45,794 nucleotides of DNA from a virus, in IMG/VR virus record IMGVR_UViG_3300009551_000065, positions 1 to 45,794 of that record, one strand, 5' to 3'. This document shows positions 22,651-32,115 of the stretch, piece after piece. The notes below the pieces were generated by a model that worked only from the letters and a program-made list of their open reading frames with translations, was not told the DNA's origin and did no database searches. Every line of letters begins with the position of its first letter. The stretch's first letter is position 1. Both the position numbers and the translations under genes were made by a program.

Positions 22651-23625
22651 ATGTCCCGCAACGTCAGAAACGCAGTCGTCCTCGCGATGCCCGAGGCGGC
22701 ATACGGCAACGATCCGGGCCCGACCGGCGCGAATGCCATCCTGATCGCCAATCTCTCGGCGGTCCCGCTGAACGCGAACAACGTCGATCGAGCGCTGCTG
22801 CGCGCCTATTTCGGCGCCAGCGAGATGCTGCCCGGGACGCACTACGCCGAGGTCAGCTTCGACGTGGAAATCGTCGGCTCGGGCACTATCGGGACGGCGC
22901 CGGCCTGGGAATGCCTGCTGCTCGCCTGCGGCTTCGCCAGCACCGTCACGGCCGATCGCGTCGACTATCTGCCGCTGACGGACGCGCAGCCGTCGGCGAC
23001 GATCTACCTGAACGACAGCGGGGTACTGCACGAGCTGAACGGCGCGCGCGGGACCGTCACGTTCAAGCTGAACGCCGGCGAGAAGCCGGTGATGTCGTAC
23101 CACTTCCTCGGCCTGTACGTGCCGATCACGGCCGCGGCGCTGCCCGTCCCCGACTACAGCGGCTTCATGCAGCCGCAGATCCCGACGCATGGCAACACGC
23201 AGGTGCTGACGCTCGGCGCGACGCATGCCGACGCCGGCCCGCCGGCGCTGACTGGCGGGACCACCATCTCGTCTCTGGGTCTGGAAATCAACGTCGGCAA
23301 CAACGTCCAGTTCACCCCGATGATCGGCGCGGAAACGGTGGACATCACCAACCGCGAGGTCACCGGAAAGGTCAAGGTCGACGCGACTGCAGCGCAGGAA
23401 GTCGCGCGCATGGCCGACGTGCTCGCCGGGACGCTGTCGAGCGTCGGGATGATCCACGGCACAGTCGCCGGCTCGCGCGTCATGCTGTATCTGCCGACGG
23501 CGCAATTTCTGAACCCGAGCAAAGAGGAGCTGAACGGGCGGCGGCTCATTGGCTATGACCTGCGCGGCGTCCCGCCGGCGACGGCCGGGGGCAACAACGA
23601 GCTGCGCGTGGTCGTGTGCTTCTGA
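22651..23625 (+). CDS. Major tail tube protein
   Basis: The 324-aa protein starts at the ATG at 22651 behind AAGGAAA. It contains GTIGTAPAWECLLLACGF and a beta-rich body (GARGTVTFKLNAGEKPVMSY; GLEINVGNNVQFTPMIGAET) typical of gpV-like tube proteins with an extra domain. It polymerises into the tail tube. The stop codon overlaps the start of the chaperone gene (TGATG). Confidence 0.82.
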   Translation: MSRNVRNAVVLAMPEAAYGNDPGPTGANAILIANLSAVPLNANNVDRALLRAYFGASEMLPGTHYAEVSFDVEIVGSGTIGTAPAWECLLLACGFASTVTADRVDYLPLTDAQPSATIYLNDSGVLHELNGARGTVTFKLNAGEKPVMSYHFLGLYVPITAAALPVPDYSGFMQPQIPTHGNTQVLTLGATHADAGPPALTGGTTISSLGLEINVGNNVQFTPMIGAETVDITNREVTGKVKVDATAAQEVARMADVLAGTLSSVGMIHGTVAGSRVMLYLPTAQFLNPSKEELNGRRLIGYDLRGVPPATAGGNNELRVVVCF

Positions 23626-23990
23626 TGGCTGCCGCTGCCGTCTTCCGCCTCATCGATGCGCCGACGTACTGGTGGCCGGTCGAGTTCCGCACGCCCGCGG
23701 CCGAGCGCCCGGGCGAATTCGACGAGCACACCATCGAGGTGAAATACCGCTTCCTCGATGACGACGAGCATCGCGCGCTGATGGACGCCGTCGCCGCGGA
23801 AAGCCTGAAAGACCCGGCCTTCTGCCCGCGCGTCGTCGTCGGATTCCGCGGCATCGAGGACCCCCACGGCCACGAGCTGCTCTATTCGCCCGATGCGCTC
23901 GCGACGATCCTGCGCGTCCCGGGCCTGGCCACCGCGATCGCGCGGACGTACTTCGACAGCCGCGCGAAGGCCGCGGAAAAAAACTCATGA
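23625..23990 (+). CDS. Tail assembly chaperone G
   Basis: The 121-aa protein (FRLIDAPTYWWPVEFRTPAA; GFRGIEDPHGHELLYSPDAL) occupies the position of lambda G, between tube and tape measure. Its last codons are GAA AAA AAC TCA TGA and contain a canonical -1 slippery heptamer. Some ribosomes should slip and continue into the next frame, making a GT fusion. These proteins coat the tape measure during tail assembly and are absent from the virion. Confidence 0.82.
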   Translation: MAAAAVFRLIDAPTYWWPVEFRTPAAERPGEFDEHTIEVKYRFLDDDEHRALMDAVAAESLKDPAFCPRVVVGFRGIEDPHGHELLYSPDALATILRVPGLATAIARTYFDSRAKAAEKNS

Positions 23991-24019
23991 GCGCCGCCCT
24001 CGCATGGGCCCAGGGCGGC
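23978..24019 (+). promoter_or_regulatory. Programmed -1 ribosomal frameshift signal (G/GT)
   Basis: The heptamer A AAA AAC (23978-23984) is in the correct register of the G frame. After an 8-nt spacer, GCCGCCCT (23993-24000) pairs perfectly with AGGGCGGC (24012-24019) to give an 8-bp GC-rich stem. The -1 frame is open from there through the T gene. Slippery site, spacer and stem all match the textbook layout. The fusion product would be about 245 aa. Confidence 0.85.
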
Positions 24020-24361
24020 CCAGAGATCGATAGCGGCCCGCTCGACGATCTGCGGCTACTGGGGGCGCCCACCGCCGTCATTGACGCGCTGCAGGCCCGT
24101 TTGAGCGGCCTGGCGGCGACGATTGCATGCGAGGTCTGGCCGTCGCACTGGCACGCGCTGATGGTCTTCCTGGCGATGTCGACGCAATGGCGGGTCATCG
24201 CCGGCCTGCGATCGCTGATCTATCAGGGGCTCGATTACAGCTCGCTGCCGATCATCATCGAGGAGTACCGGGACCGCCCGTATTCGCAGCCGCTGGCGCA
24301 GCTGATGCCGCGGCTGCGGGCGCTGGAGGAATGCGCTCGCAGGGCGCTGGCGGCAGACTGA
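23987..24361 (+). CDS. Tail assembly chaperone T domain (GT fusion; DUF1799-like)
   Basis: The open frame (124 aa from its own ATG) lies in the -1 frame of G. The segment VFLAMSTQWRVIAGLRSLIY followed by QGLDYSSLP fits the DUF1799 type T domain that recruits tube protein to the tape measure. It is probably made mainly as the C-terminal half of the frameshifted GT protein. Its own ATG overlaps the G stop, so some independent translation is possible. Confidence 0.8.
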   Translation: MSAALAWAQGGPEIDSGPLDDLRLLGAPTAVIDALQARLSGLAATIACEVWPSHWHALMVFLAMSTQWRVIAGLRSLIYQGLDYSSLPIIIEEYRDRPYSQPLAQLMPRLRALEECARRALAAD

Positions 24362-24374
24362 CGGGGCGCAGACG

Positions 24375-27300
24375 GTGGCAGACAAGAGCTACACCTTCCG
24401 ACTGCGCGGCGACGCCGAGCAGCTCGCCTCGTCCGTCGCTGCTGCGGCGTCGTCTGTCGACAAACTGGCCGACACCACCGAGGCCTTCGCGCGGCAGCAG
24501 GCGACGAGCGCCGCCGCCGGCGATCGCTTTGTCGCCAGCCTGCAGCGCCAGATCGACGCGGCCGGAAAAACTGGCAGCAGCCTGCTGGCGCTGAAGGCGG
24601 CGGAGCTGGGCGTCAGCGATGCCGCGACGCCGCTGATAGCGCAGATCGACGCCCTCGCGGCCGGCCAGGCGCGCGAGCAGGCCGCGGCGCAGCGCGCGGC
24701 CGATACGCAGCGCCTGCTGACGACGGTACGGACGGCCGCGGCGAATGCCGAGCGCGAGCAGTACCAGGCTCAGCAGGCCTTCCTCGCAGGCCTCGAATCC
24801 GAGGCTGCTGCGCTCGGCAAAAGCCGCGCCGAGCTGCTCGCGATGCAGGCCGCGCAGCTGGGCGTTACCGCCCAGGCGCAGCCGCTGATCGATCGCGTCA
24901 CGCAGGCCGAGCGCGCCACGTCGCGGATGGGGGGCACGTCGAAGCTGACGGCGATGGAGCTGCAGCAGGTCGGCTATCAGCTGAACGACTTCGCGGTGCA
25001 GGTCTACAGCGGCGGCTCGGCGATGACAGCGCTGGTGCAGCAGGGCTCGCAGCTGTCCGGGACATTCGGCGGCGTCGGCGCTGCCGCGCGGGCGCTGGCC
25101 AGCCTGATCACGCCGGTAGTCCTCGGCCTTACCGCGCTGGCCGCCGCCGTCGTGGCCGTGGGGCTGGCCTACAAACAGGCTTACGACGAGGACGAGGCCT
25201 TTCGCAAGTCGATCGCGCTGACGGGCAATTTCGCCGGGCAGACGGCCGACAGCATGCGGACGCTGTCGCAGTCGATCGCCTCGGCCGCGGACACCACGAT
25301 CGGCAAGGCGCGCGACATCGCGCAGGCGCTGGTGGCGACCGGCCAGATCGGGCCATCGGCGATCGGCGCCGTCGGCGAGGCCGTGGCCCGGACGCAGAAG
25401 CTCACCGGCGAGTCGGCGGACAAAATCGTCGGCGACTTCGCCTCGATGTCCAATGGCGTCGCCGAATGGGCCGCGACGCATAGCCGCGTCTCGCATTTCC
25501 TGACCGATGCGCAGTACGCCTACATCCGCAGCCTGGAGGCGCAGGGAAGGGCGGAGCAGGCGATGACCGTCGCGGCCGGGGCGTACAACGATGCGATGGC
25601 CAAGCGCACTGTGCAGCTGGGCTATCTGGAGCGGGCCTATCAGGGGCTGGCCAGCGCCGCCAGTAGCGCCTGGAATTCGATGCTCGGCGTCGGCCGAGAC
25701 GAGACGAAGGGCGAGGAGCTGGAGCGCCTGACGGCGCATCTGGCGGCGCAGCGCGAGGCGCTGGAGTTCGACCGGACGCACGGCGCGTCGGAAAACCAGA
25801 TCGCCGGGCGGCTGCGCGGCATCGCCGCGGATGAGGCAGCGATCGCGCGCGTCCGGGGCGAGATATCAGCCACCGAGACGAAGGCGAAGAACGATGCGCA
25901 GCAGGCACTAAAGACGCAGCAGGACCTGGAACATCAATCGGCGACATATCAGTCCGCGCAGCGCGCCGTCAGGCAGGTCGGCATCGACGCCGCGCTGCAG
26001 CAGGCGCAGGAGTATCACGATCGCGAGCTGAAGATCCTCGATGACAGCTACGCGCAGCAGGCCATCAATCAGCGCGGCTACATCCAGGTCGCGTATTCGC
26101 TCGACCAGCAGCTGCTGACGGCGAAGGCAGCGGCCATTCAGCAGGAGATCGAACTCGAGAAAAAGAAGCCCGTCGGCAATGAGGCCGAGGCGCTGCAGCA
26201 GCAAGCAGCGATCGCGCAGCAGCAGCTCAAGCTGGCGGCCGTTCGCAATGAGCAGCGCGAGGCTGCCGACAGGCTCGCGCGCGGCCAGTACGCGCCGGCG
26301 GCGCGCAGCGTCGTCGAGGATGCGCAGACGACATTCCGCCAGTCCGAGCTGCAGGCGCAGCTGGCCGAGGGCGAGGCCTTCTACCGTCAGCAGCATGTCG
26401 CGCAGCTGGCGGCTGCGGCCGAGCTGGTGCAGACGAACAAGGGCCTGGCGATCGATCTGATCCGCGACGATCGTCAGCGCGGCGAGGCGCAGATCGCGGC
26501 CGAGGCCGAGCGGCTGCGCAGGACACTCGAGCTAGATACGCTGAGCGAGACGGATCGCGAGCGCGTATCGAACGACCTGGCGCTCTACATCGCCAATCGT
26601 CAGGCGCAGCTCAATCGCGAGCTGCAGCCGGAATACCAGCGGATGCTCGATGACTGGGCCGATACGCATCGGCTCATGAAGGAGGCGCATGACGAATTCC
26701 TGACCGACTTCATCAAGGGCGGCGAGGACGCCTGGGTCGAGATGTTCAAGACGGGGAAGCTGAACATCGGCAACCTCGCAGACATCGCGATCAGCGAGGC
26801 CGCGCGCGTCCAATACCGGCAGTCGATCGCGCCGCTCGTGGCCAAGGGCGGCGAGGCAATATCCGGCTGGCTCGGCTTCGGCGGGGCCGCGTCCGGCGGG
26901 AACAGCGCGACGGCCGGCGCGGCGGCGACAGCGCAGGGGACGAATACCGCGGCGGTGGCCACCAGCACGACCGCGCTGGGGCTGATGAATTCGGCCAGTA
27001 CCGCGGTAACGGGCGCGCTGACGGCGCTGACCAGCGCGGCGACATCCGCCGCGGCAGCGCTGCAGCTGGCGGCCGGCGGCGGCGGTAGCAGCGCGCTGGC
27101 CAAGGCCGGCGCGGGTTTCGACTGGGGATCGATCTTCGGCAGCAGCAGCGGCGGCAGCGGTACATCCGCGGCGCTCGATGCCGCAGCGGGCAGCTACGGG
27201 GATACCGGGCTGCTCAACGCCTTCGGCTTCGCCGGCGGCGGCTTCGCTGCAGGCCGCTCGCTGCATCGGATCAATGAGGACGGCCCCGAGGTCTTTTCGC

Positions 27301-27575
27301 AGGGCGGGCGCGACTACCTGATGACGGGCGCGAGGGGCGGATTCATCACGCCCAGCGGCAGCGATCGCGGGGCGCCGCAGCAGATCATCCAGAAGGTCGA
27401 CGTCCACAACAACCATCCGACGGCGCAGATCAGCACGCAGCAGCGCAGCGACGGCGGCCTGATGGTGATGGTCGACGCGGTCGAGCAGCGCCTGGGCAGC
27501 CGCATCGACATCGGCGTCGGCCTGGGCCGAAACATTCGCGGCCGATACGGCGTCAGCGACGTACTGGCGCGCTGA
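24375..27575 (+). CDS. Tape measure protein
   Basis: The 1066-aa protein starts at a GTG. It has long helical, Ala/Gln/Glu-rich regions, a gpH-like N-terminal domain (MELQQVGYQLNDFAVQVYSG, GGSAMTALVQQGSQLSGTFG, about 194-233), membrane-like segments (ITPVVLGLTALAAAVVAVGL, about 245-264) and a C-terminal glycine-rich part (FAAGRSLHRINEDGPEVFSQ). It sets tail length; at about 0.15 nm per residue the tail would be roughly 160 nm. Confidence 0.92.
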   Translation: MADKSYTFRLRGDAEQLASSVAAAASSVDKLADTTEAFARQQATSAAAGDRFVASLQRQIDAAGKTGSSLLALKAAELGVSDAATPLIAQIDALAAGQAREQAAAQRAADTQRLLTTVRTAAANAEREQYQAQQAFLAGLESEAAALGKSRAELLAMQAAQLGVTAQAQPLIDRVTQAERATSRMGGTSKLTAMELQQVGYQLNDFAVQVYSGGSAMTALVQQGSQLSGTFGGVGAAARALASLITPVVLGLTALAAAVVAVGLAYKQAYDEDEAFRKSIALTGNFAGQTADSMRTLSQSIASAADTTIGKARDIAQALVATGQIGPSAIGAVGEAVARTQKLTGESADKIVGDFASMSNGVAEWAATHSRVSHFLTDAQYAYIRSLEAQGRAEQAMTVAAGAYNDAMAKRTVQLGYLERAYQGLASAASSAWNSMLGVGRDETKGEELERLTAHLAAQREALEFDRTHGASENQIAGRLRGIAADEAAIARVRGEISATETKAKNDAQQALKTQQDLEHQSATYQSAQRAVRQVGIDAALQQAQEYHDRELKILDDSYAQQAINQRGYIQVAYSLDQQLLTAKAAAIQQEIELEKKKPVGNEAEALQQQAAIAQQQLKLAAVRNEQREAADRLARGQYAPAARSVVEDAQTTFRQSELQAQLAEGEAFYRQQHVAQLAAAAELVQTNKGLAIDLIRDDRQRGEAQIAAEAERLRRTLELDTLSETDRERVSNDLALYIANRQAQLNRELQPEYQRMLDDWADTHRLMKEAHDEFLTDFIKGGEDAWVEMFKTGKLNIGNLADIAISEAARVQYRQSIAPLVAKGGEAISGWLGFGGAASGGNSATAGAAATAQGTNTAAVATSTTALGLMNSASTAVTGALTALTSAATSAAAALQLAAGGGGSSALAKAGAGFDWGSIFGSSSGGSGTSAALDAAAGSYGDTGLLNAFGFAGGGFAAGRSLHRINEDGPEVFSQGGRDYLMTGARGGFITPSGSDRGAPQQIIQKVDVHNNHPTAQISTQQRSDGGLMVMVDAVEQRLGSRIDIGVGLGRNIRGRYGVSDVLAR

Positions 27576-27576
27576 C

Positions 27577-28503
27577 ATGGCCAGCGACATCGTCTATCCC
27601 GCTACCCTGCCGCCGCCTCTGGTCGAGGGCAACGCCTACGCCGCTGTCGCCCTGGCCGGGTCGACGCCGTACGAGGCTGGCCAGCCGCGCCGGCGCCGGC
27701 GCTATACCCGCGTCCCTCGGACAGTCAGCGTCCTCTGGCGCTGTACGCAGTCGGAATTCGACACCTGGTTCGACTGGCACGAGGACGTGCTGCAGGCGGG
27801 CAGCCTGCCCTTCGACGTGCTGCTGGCCGGCGAGGGCATCGAGGACCCGGTCTGGTGGACCGCGAACATCATCAGCCATTCATGGCAGGCGCTGCCCGGC
27901 AATCGGTACCGCATCAGCGCCTCGCTGCTGCTGCTCGACGGGCCGACGGCTGGCCAGCGCGTGGCTACGTCGCTGTACGCCAGCGTCGGCCTGTCGATGC
28001 GGCTGCGCGGGGCGCTGACGGGCAATCGGGCGACGATGCATGGCGGGCTCAGCATGGGCGCGCAGATGCGCGGCATCCTGACTGTCCCGTCATTCGCTAC
28101 CGCGACAGGTCTGCGCAGCGCGATCGCCATCGGCGCATCGCTGCGCGGGACGCTGACGACGGCGGCGCCCGAGACGCGCTCGATTCAATTCGCGACGCTG
28201 GATTTCGCGTACGGCGACGCGACGCCGGCGCCGCTCATGGTCGCCCGCGCCGGCTATCGCGTCGACGCGATCGAGGTCGACATCGACGAGGCCTTCGACG
28301 GCGCCGGCGCTGCGCTGACTGTCGGGCCCGCGGCTGATCCTGGCCAGCTGATCGAGGCCGGGCTGATCGATCCCGCGACGCCGGCCAGCTATGAGCTGTC
28401 GCCGCAGGTCATCTATGCGGTCGACACGCCGCTTTTCCTGTTCATCACGCCCGGCGCCGGGGCATCCGCCGGCCGCGGCGTCGTCTTCATTCAAACCCGA
28501 TAG
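27577..28503 (+). CDS. Minor tail protein (tail tip, gpM-position)
   Basis: The 308-aa protein directly follows the tape measure. Its N-terminal domain (about 1-130; YTRVPRTVSVLWRCTQSEFD, TWFDWHEDVLQAGSLPFDVL) is related to the C-terminal domain of the 32936 gene. The middle holds repeated MRLRGALTG/MRGILTV/LRGTLTT units; the end is beta-rich. It probably sits at the tail tip or baseplate. Confidence 0.72.
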   Translation: MASDIVYPATLPPPLVEGNAYAAVALAGSTPYEAGQPRRRRRYTRVPRTVSVLWRCTQSEFDTWFDWHEDVLQAGSLPFDVLLAGEGIEDPVWWTANIISHSWQALPGNRYRISASLLLLDGPTAGQRVATSLYASVGLSMRLRGALTGNRATMHGGLSMGAQMRGILTVPSFATATGLRSAIAIGASLRGTLTTAAPETRSIQFATLDFAYGDATPAPLMVARAGYRVDAIEVDIDEAFDGAGAALTVGPAADPGQLIEAGLIDPATPASYELSPQVIYAVDTPLFLFITPGAGASAGRGVVFIQTR

Positions 28504-28512
28504 GGGGATTCC

Positions 28513-29199
28513 ATGGGCATCTATAGCGACCTGCTCGGCACGCTGCGATCGGCGTTCAAGATCGGCGGCACTGCCGGCGTCCTGCTCAAAAACGCGGCCG
28601 GCCATCTGCTGGTGCGCAACACGGGGGACAGCGCCGACGCGAATGTCACCGCGGCGAAGGTCAGCGTTTCGGGCGACGTGATCGAGATCAACAGCGACGC
28701 CGCCGCCGCCGGCGCCGATTGGAAATACACGCTGCAGCGCCCGGCGGCGGGCATGGCCGGGGCGCTGACGATTACGCTGCCGCCAAACGCCGGCACGGCG
28801 GGCTTTGCAGTCGTCACCGATGGCGCAGGCAACTGGACCTATGCATCGGTCGGGTCGACCGCGTCATCCGACAAGATCGATACGACATCGCTGGCCTTCG
28901 GGACCGCCTCGCCGCTGGCGCTGTTTTCGACCGGCGCCGCCGATGTGGTTTTCGAGGTCGAGGTCATCATCGACACAGCGTTCAACGGCGCCCCGAGTCT
29001 GAGCATCGGCATCGCCGGCTCGACCAGCAAATACATGAGCGCGACAGACATCGATCTGACGGCCGCGGCGGGCACGGTTTTTACCGTGCATCCGGGCCTA
29101 CCTGCCGCCGGCGTCGAGGCGCTGATCGCGACCTATGCGGCGGGCGCCGCGTCGGCTGGCGCGGCGCGCATCCTCGTGCATTTCGCGACGCCGCAATAA
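28513..29199 (+). CDS. Tail-associated protein sharing its N-terminus with the tail fibre
   Basis: The 228-aa protein begins MGIYSDLLGTLRSAFKIGG, very close to the N-terminus of the next gene (MGYYADILGTLRPSFKVQA). The rest is beta-rich (ALTITLPPNAGTAGFAVVTD; FEVEVIIDTAFNGAPSLSIG), like a receptor-binding or capping domain. The shared start suggests a common attachment module to the tail. It may be an alternative or short fibre. Confidence 0.62.
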   Translation: MGIYSDLLGTLRSAFKIGGTAGVLLKNAAGHLLVRNTGDSADANVTAAKVSVSGDVIEINSDAAAAGADWKYTLQRPAAGMAGALTITLPPNAGTAGFAVVTDGAGNWTYASVGSTASSDKIDTTSLAFGTASPLALFSTGAADVVFEVEVIIDTAFNGAPSLSIGIAGSTSKYMSATDIDLTAAAGTVFTVHPGLPAAGVEALIATYAAGAASAGAARILVHFATPQ

Positions 29200-29209
29200 G
29201 GGGCGTCCA

Positions 29210-31729
29210 GTGGGCTATTACGCCGACATCCTCGGCACACTGCGGCCCTCGTTCAAGGTGCAGGCGGTCGCTGCGTCCGGGCTGATCACGAGCACGTCCC
29301 CCGAGGTGCTGCGCCTCGCGAGCGTTGCCGGGTTCCTGAGCGGCTACAACGCCGCGCAGACGGTGCGCACTGGCTACCTGCAGTTCAACAGCGGGGGCAA
29401 CGTGCTGCTGCGCGCCGAGCAGACGAACAATCTGCTGCTGCAGACCGTGGGCGGCTCGCTCTCGATCGACACGGGCGGCGATGCCGCCTTCGCCGGGGGC
29501 AAGCTCGGTATCGGCAAGACGCTCGGCTCGCTGACGGACGTGCTCGATGTGGTGTCCGCAGGCCGCGCCTACCTGGTGCTCACTGGCGGCGGTGTCGGCA
29601 CGACGAGCGGCATCAACATGACGGCGACCGCGGGCCCGGCGGGCTTCTCGATCGACATCGGTGCGGGCTCGACGAACAACTTTCGCATTCAGGACACGAT
29701 CAACGGCGCCGAGCGCTTTCGCATCGACAACGCCGGCAATGTCGGCATCAACTCGGCTACCCCGCAGGCCTACGGCGCGAGCTACATGACTCTCGAAGTC
29801 AAGGGCGGCACGACATCAACGGGCGGCGTCATTCAGAGCGTCAGCTCAGACTCCAGTGTCAAGGTCAGACTCTTCGTCGACAGCGGACTGGGCGTCGTGG
29901 GCACCAGCACAGCCAATGCCCTGCTGGTGCAGACCAATGGGGTCGAACGAGCGCGGTTCGATACGAGCGGCCAGCTCGGCATCGGTGTGACGCCGAGCTT
30001 CACGCTCGACGTGCAGGCCGCCTCGGCGAAGATCGTCGCAACGTCCACGACAGGCACCAACGTCGCCTATCTGCGCGCCACGAATACGGGCGGCAGCTTC
30101 TACCTCGGAATGGACAGTTCCATAGGCTCCATCACCGGCTCGGCCTATGCCGCGATGGTGTGGGAACTCGGCGGGACTGCCCCGATGGTATTCGGTCTCG
30201 GCAGCGGCGAGCGCATGCGCATCGACCCGGCCGGCAATGTCGGCATCGGCAACACGCCGCAGTCTTGGAACGCGAGCTTTGATGCGCTCGAAGTCGGGCC
30301 GAGCGGCGGTGCGGCGCTCATGGCCGGGGTGAACAACAGCTTCCTGCTGACGAACACCTACTACAACGCCGCCGGCTCCTGGGTGCGGACGACGGCGAAC
30401 CCAGTGGCGATCTACGAGCAGACGGGCGGCGCGCACATCTGGTTCGGCGACGTTACCGGCACCGCAGCCAGCACGTACACGCCGACCGAGCGCATGCGAC
30501 TCGACGCGGCTGGCAGAGTTGGCATCGGTATGGCGCCCAGCGGCCTGTTCGATGTCGCAGGCACCGTGCGCGCCCTGGGCGCCAGTACGGCGACGACGGG
30601 CAGCTCTGTCGAGCTGGAATTCACCGGGGCGACGGGCTACCTGACGGCGTACAACCGCACGGGCGCGGCCTGGTTGCCGCTGATCGTGCGCGGTTCGACT
30701 CTCGCCTTTCAGATCGCCGGCACCGCGGCTTTGTCGATCGATGCAAGCAGGAACGTCGGCATCGGCGTGGTGCCACAGGCTTGGAACACTGCCTACAAGG
30801 CACTCGAAATCGGCGCCAGCGGTGGCGGCGCGCTGTGGGCCGCACCGGGCAATACCGTGCTGTCGACGAACACCTACTACAACGCCACGCCCTCGTGGGC
30901 GCGCACGTTGACTGGCGTCACGATGGCCTACCAGCAAACGGGTGGGGTGCACGCTTGGCTGTCCGATGCGACCGGCGCGGCTGGAGCGTACACGCCCACC
31001 GAGCGCATGCGCCTCGACGCGAGCGGCAATCTCGGCATCGGCACAGTGCCCGGCGGCTCGGCGAAACTCGAAGTCGTACTTGCTACGGCGATTCACGCGC
31101 TGCTGCGCTCGACGACAGCCTCCGGCTACACGTCCCTGCGTCTCTACAACGACCAGAACAGTGCCACGCGGTCGCTGGAAATCGACTACACCGGCTCGAC
31201 TTACAGCGGTGGCGAAATGGCGATCCTCGCCACGACCGGCGCCTTCCCGCTGACGTTCGCCACGAACAATGTGGAGCGCATGCGCGTCGACTCGGCCGGG
31301 AACGTCGGCATCGGCAACACGCCGCGAGCCTGGAACTCGGCCTACAAGGCACTCGAAATCGGCGCCAGCGGCGGCGGCACGCTGTGGGGGGCTTCGGCCG
31401 ACTTCTACATCAGCTCCAACTCGTACTACAGCAGCACGCCGGCCTGGACGCGCATCAACACTGCCGCCACCTCCAGCTATCGGCAAAACGCCGGCACTCA
31501 TAGCTGGTTCACCGATGCGAGCGGCACGGCGGGAACAACCTTCACGCCGACCCAGCGCATGAGCATCTCGGCGGCCGGTGCTGTCTCGATCGTGGGAGCC
31601 CTCGGCATCAACAGCAAGACGCCGGTCGCGAACGTGGCCGCGCCGCCGGCGGCGACTGTGCTCGCCGACACCATCACGCTCGTGAACGACATTCGCACCC
31701 GATTGATCAACTTCGGCATCTACACCTAA
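29210..31729 (+). CDS. Tail fibre protein with repeated beta modules
   Basis: The 839-aa protein starts at a GTG with AAGGGGC upstream. It is built from repeats around ERMRIDxAGNVGIGNTPxxW, with three larger modules beginning near residues 340, 520 and 700 (AWNxAYKALEIGASGGGxLW; TNTYYNxxxSWxRT; TPTERMRLDASGxLGIG). Such repeats form trimeric beta-helical shafts. Its C-terminus (ADTITLVNDIRTRLINFGIY) is a short helix as in other phage fibres. Codon use is less biased than in neighbouring tail genes, suggesting recent exchange. It should contact the host receptor. Confidence 0.8.
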   Translation: MGYYADILGTLRPSFKVQAVAASGLITSTSPEVLRLASVAGFLSGYNAAQTVRTGYLQFNSGGNVLLRAEQTNNLLLQTVGGSLSIDTGGDAAFAGGKLGIGKTLGSLTDVLDVVSAGRAYLVLTGGGVGTTSGINMTATAGPAGFSIDIGAGSTNNFRIQDTINGAERFRIDNAGNVGINSATPQAYGASYMTLEVKGGTTSTGGVIQSVSSDSSVKVRLFVDSGLGVVGTSTANALLVQTNGVERARFDTSGQLGIGVTPSFTLDVQAASAKIVATSTTGTNVAYLRATNTGGSFYLGMDSSIGSITGSAYAAMVWELGGTAPMVFGLGSGERMRIDPAGNVGIGNTPQSWNASFDALEVGPSGGAALMAGVNNSFLLTNTYYNAAGSWVRTTANPVAIYEQTGGAHIWFGDVTGTAASTYTPTERMRLDAAGRVGIGMAPSGLFDVAGTVRALGASTATTGSSVELEFTGATGYLTAYNRTGAAWLPLIVRGSTLAFQIAGTAALSIDASRNVGIGVVPQAWNTAYKALEIGASGGGALWAAPGNTVLSTNTYYNATPSWARTLTGVTMAYQQTGGVHAWLSDATGAAGAYTPTERMRLDASGNLGIGTVPGGSAKLEVVLATAIHALLRSTTASGYTSLRLYNDQNSATRSLEIDYTGSTYSGGEMAILATTGAFPLTFATNNVERMRVDSAGNVGIGNTPRAWNSAYKALEIGASGGGTLWGASADFYISSNSYYSSTPAWTRINTAATSSYRQNAGTHSWFTDASGTAGTTFTPTQRMSISAAGAVSIVGALGINSKTPVANVAAPPAATVLADTITLVNDIRTRLINFGIYT

Positions 31730-31744
31730 TTTCAGGAGTCCCCA

Positions 31745-32104
31745 ATGCCCGACTACCGCGAAACCACCGAGGCCGGCACCAGTCACCGCCGCTCTTTCGC
31801 CGTGCACTTCCGCAACCCCTATGCGCACCTCGAAGAGAGCGGCGTCACTTTCGAGGAAGAGGACGTGCTCGTGCTCGCCGACCGCGTGATCAACATCGTC
31901 TCGGGCAGCATCACCGCGGGATTCACACCGACCGAGACGTTCCATCTGATGGACCCCGCCACGGGTCAACCGACTGGCGTGGTCGCGAGCCACATGGATG
32001 TGTACGTGATGCTCAACAGCCTCTACATCGACCTGGCGCTCAAGCGCGACGCTGCCGCTGCCGCTGCCGCTGCACCACCCCCCGAACCCCAACCCCAACC
32101 CTGA
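31745..32104 (+). CDS. Hypothetical protein downstream of tail fibre
   Basis: The 119-aa protein (SHRRSFAVHFRNPYAHLEES; DVLVLADRVINIVSGSITAG) ends in a low-complexity Ala/Pro/Gln run. It is probably co-acquired with the fibre, since it shares the same composition. A role as fibre assembly partner is possible but not supported by a motif. Confidence 0.6.
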   Translation: MPDYRETTEAGTSHRRSFAVHFRNPYAHLEESGVTFEEEDVLVLADRVINIVSGSITAGFTPTETFHLMDPATGQPTGVVASHMDVYVMLNSLYIDLALKRDAAAAAAAAPPPEPQPQP

Positions 32105-32115
32105 AAGACAGCACC

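Noticed and set aside
29210-31729. Phase-variable invertible fibre segment served by the serine recombinase
   Set aside because: I saw only direct repeats in the fibre and no matching inverted crossover sites; the recombinase is 16 kb away beside plasmid genes.
29846-32098. Long open frame of 750 codons on the minus strand opposite the tail fibre
   Set aside because: It is antisense to a clearly conserved repetitive fibre gene; its residues (Arg/Ala/Asp rich, low complexity) reflect the complementary codons of a GC-rich gene.
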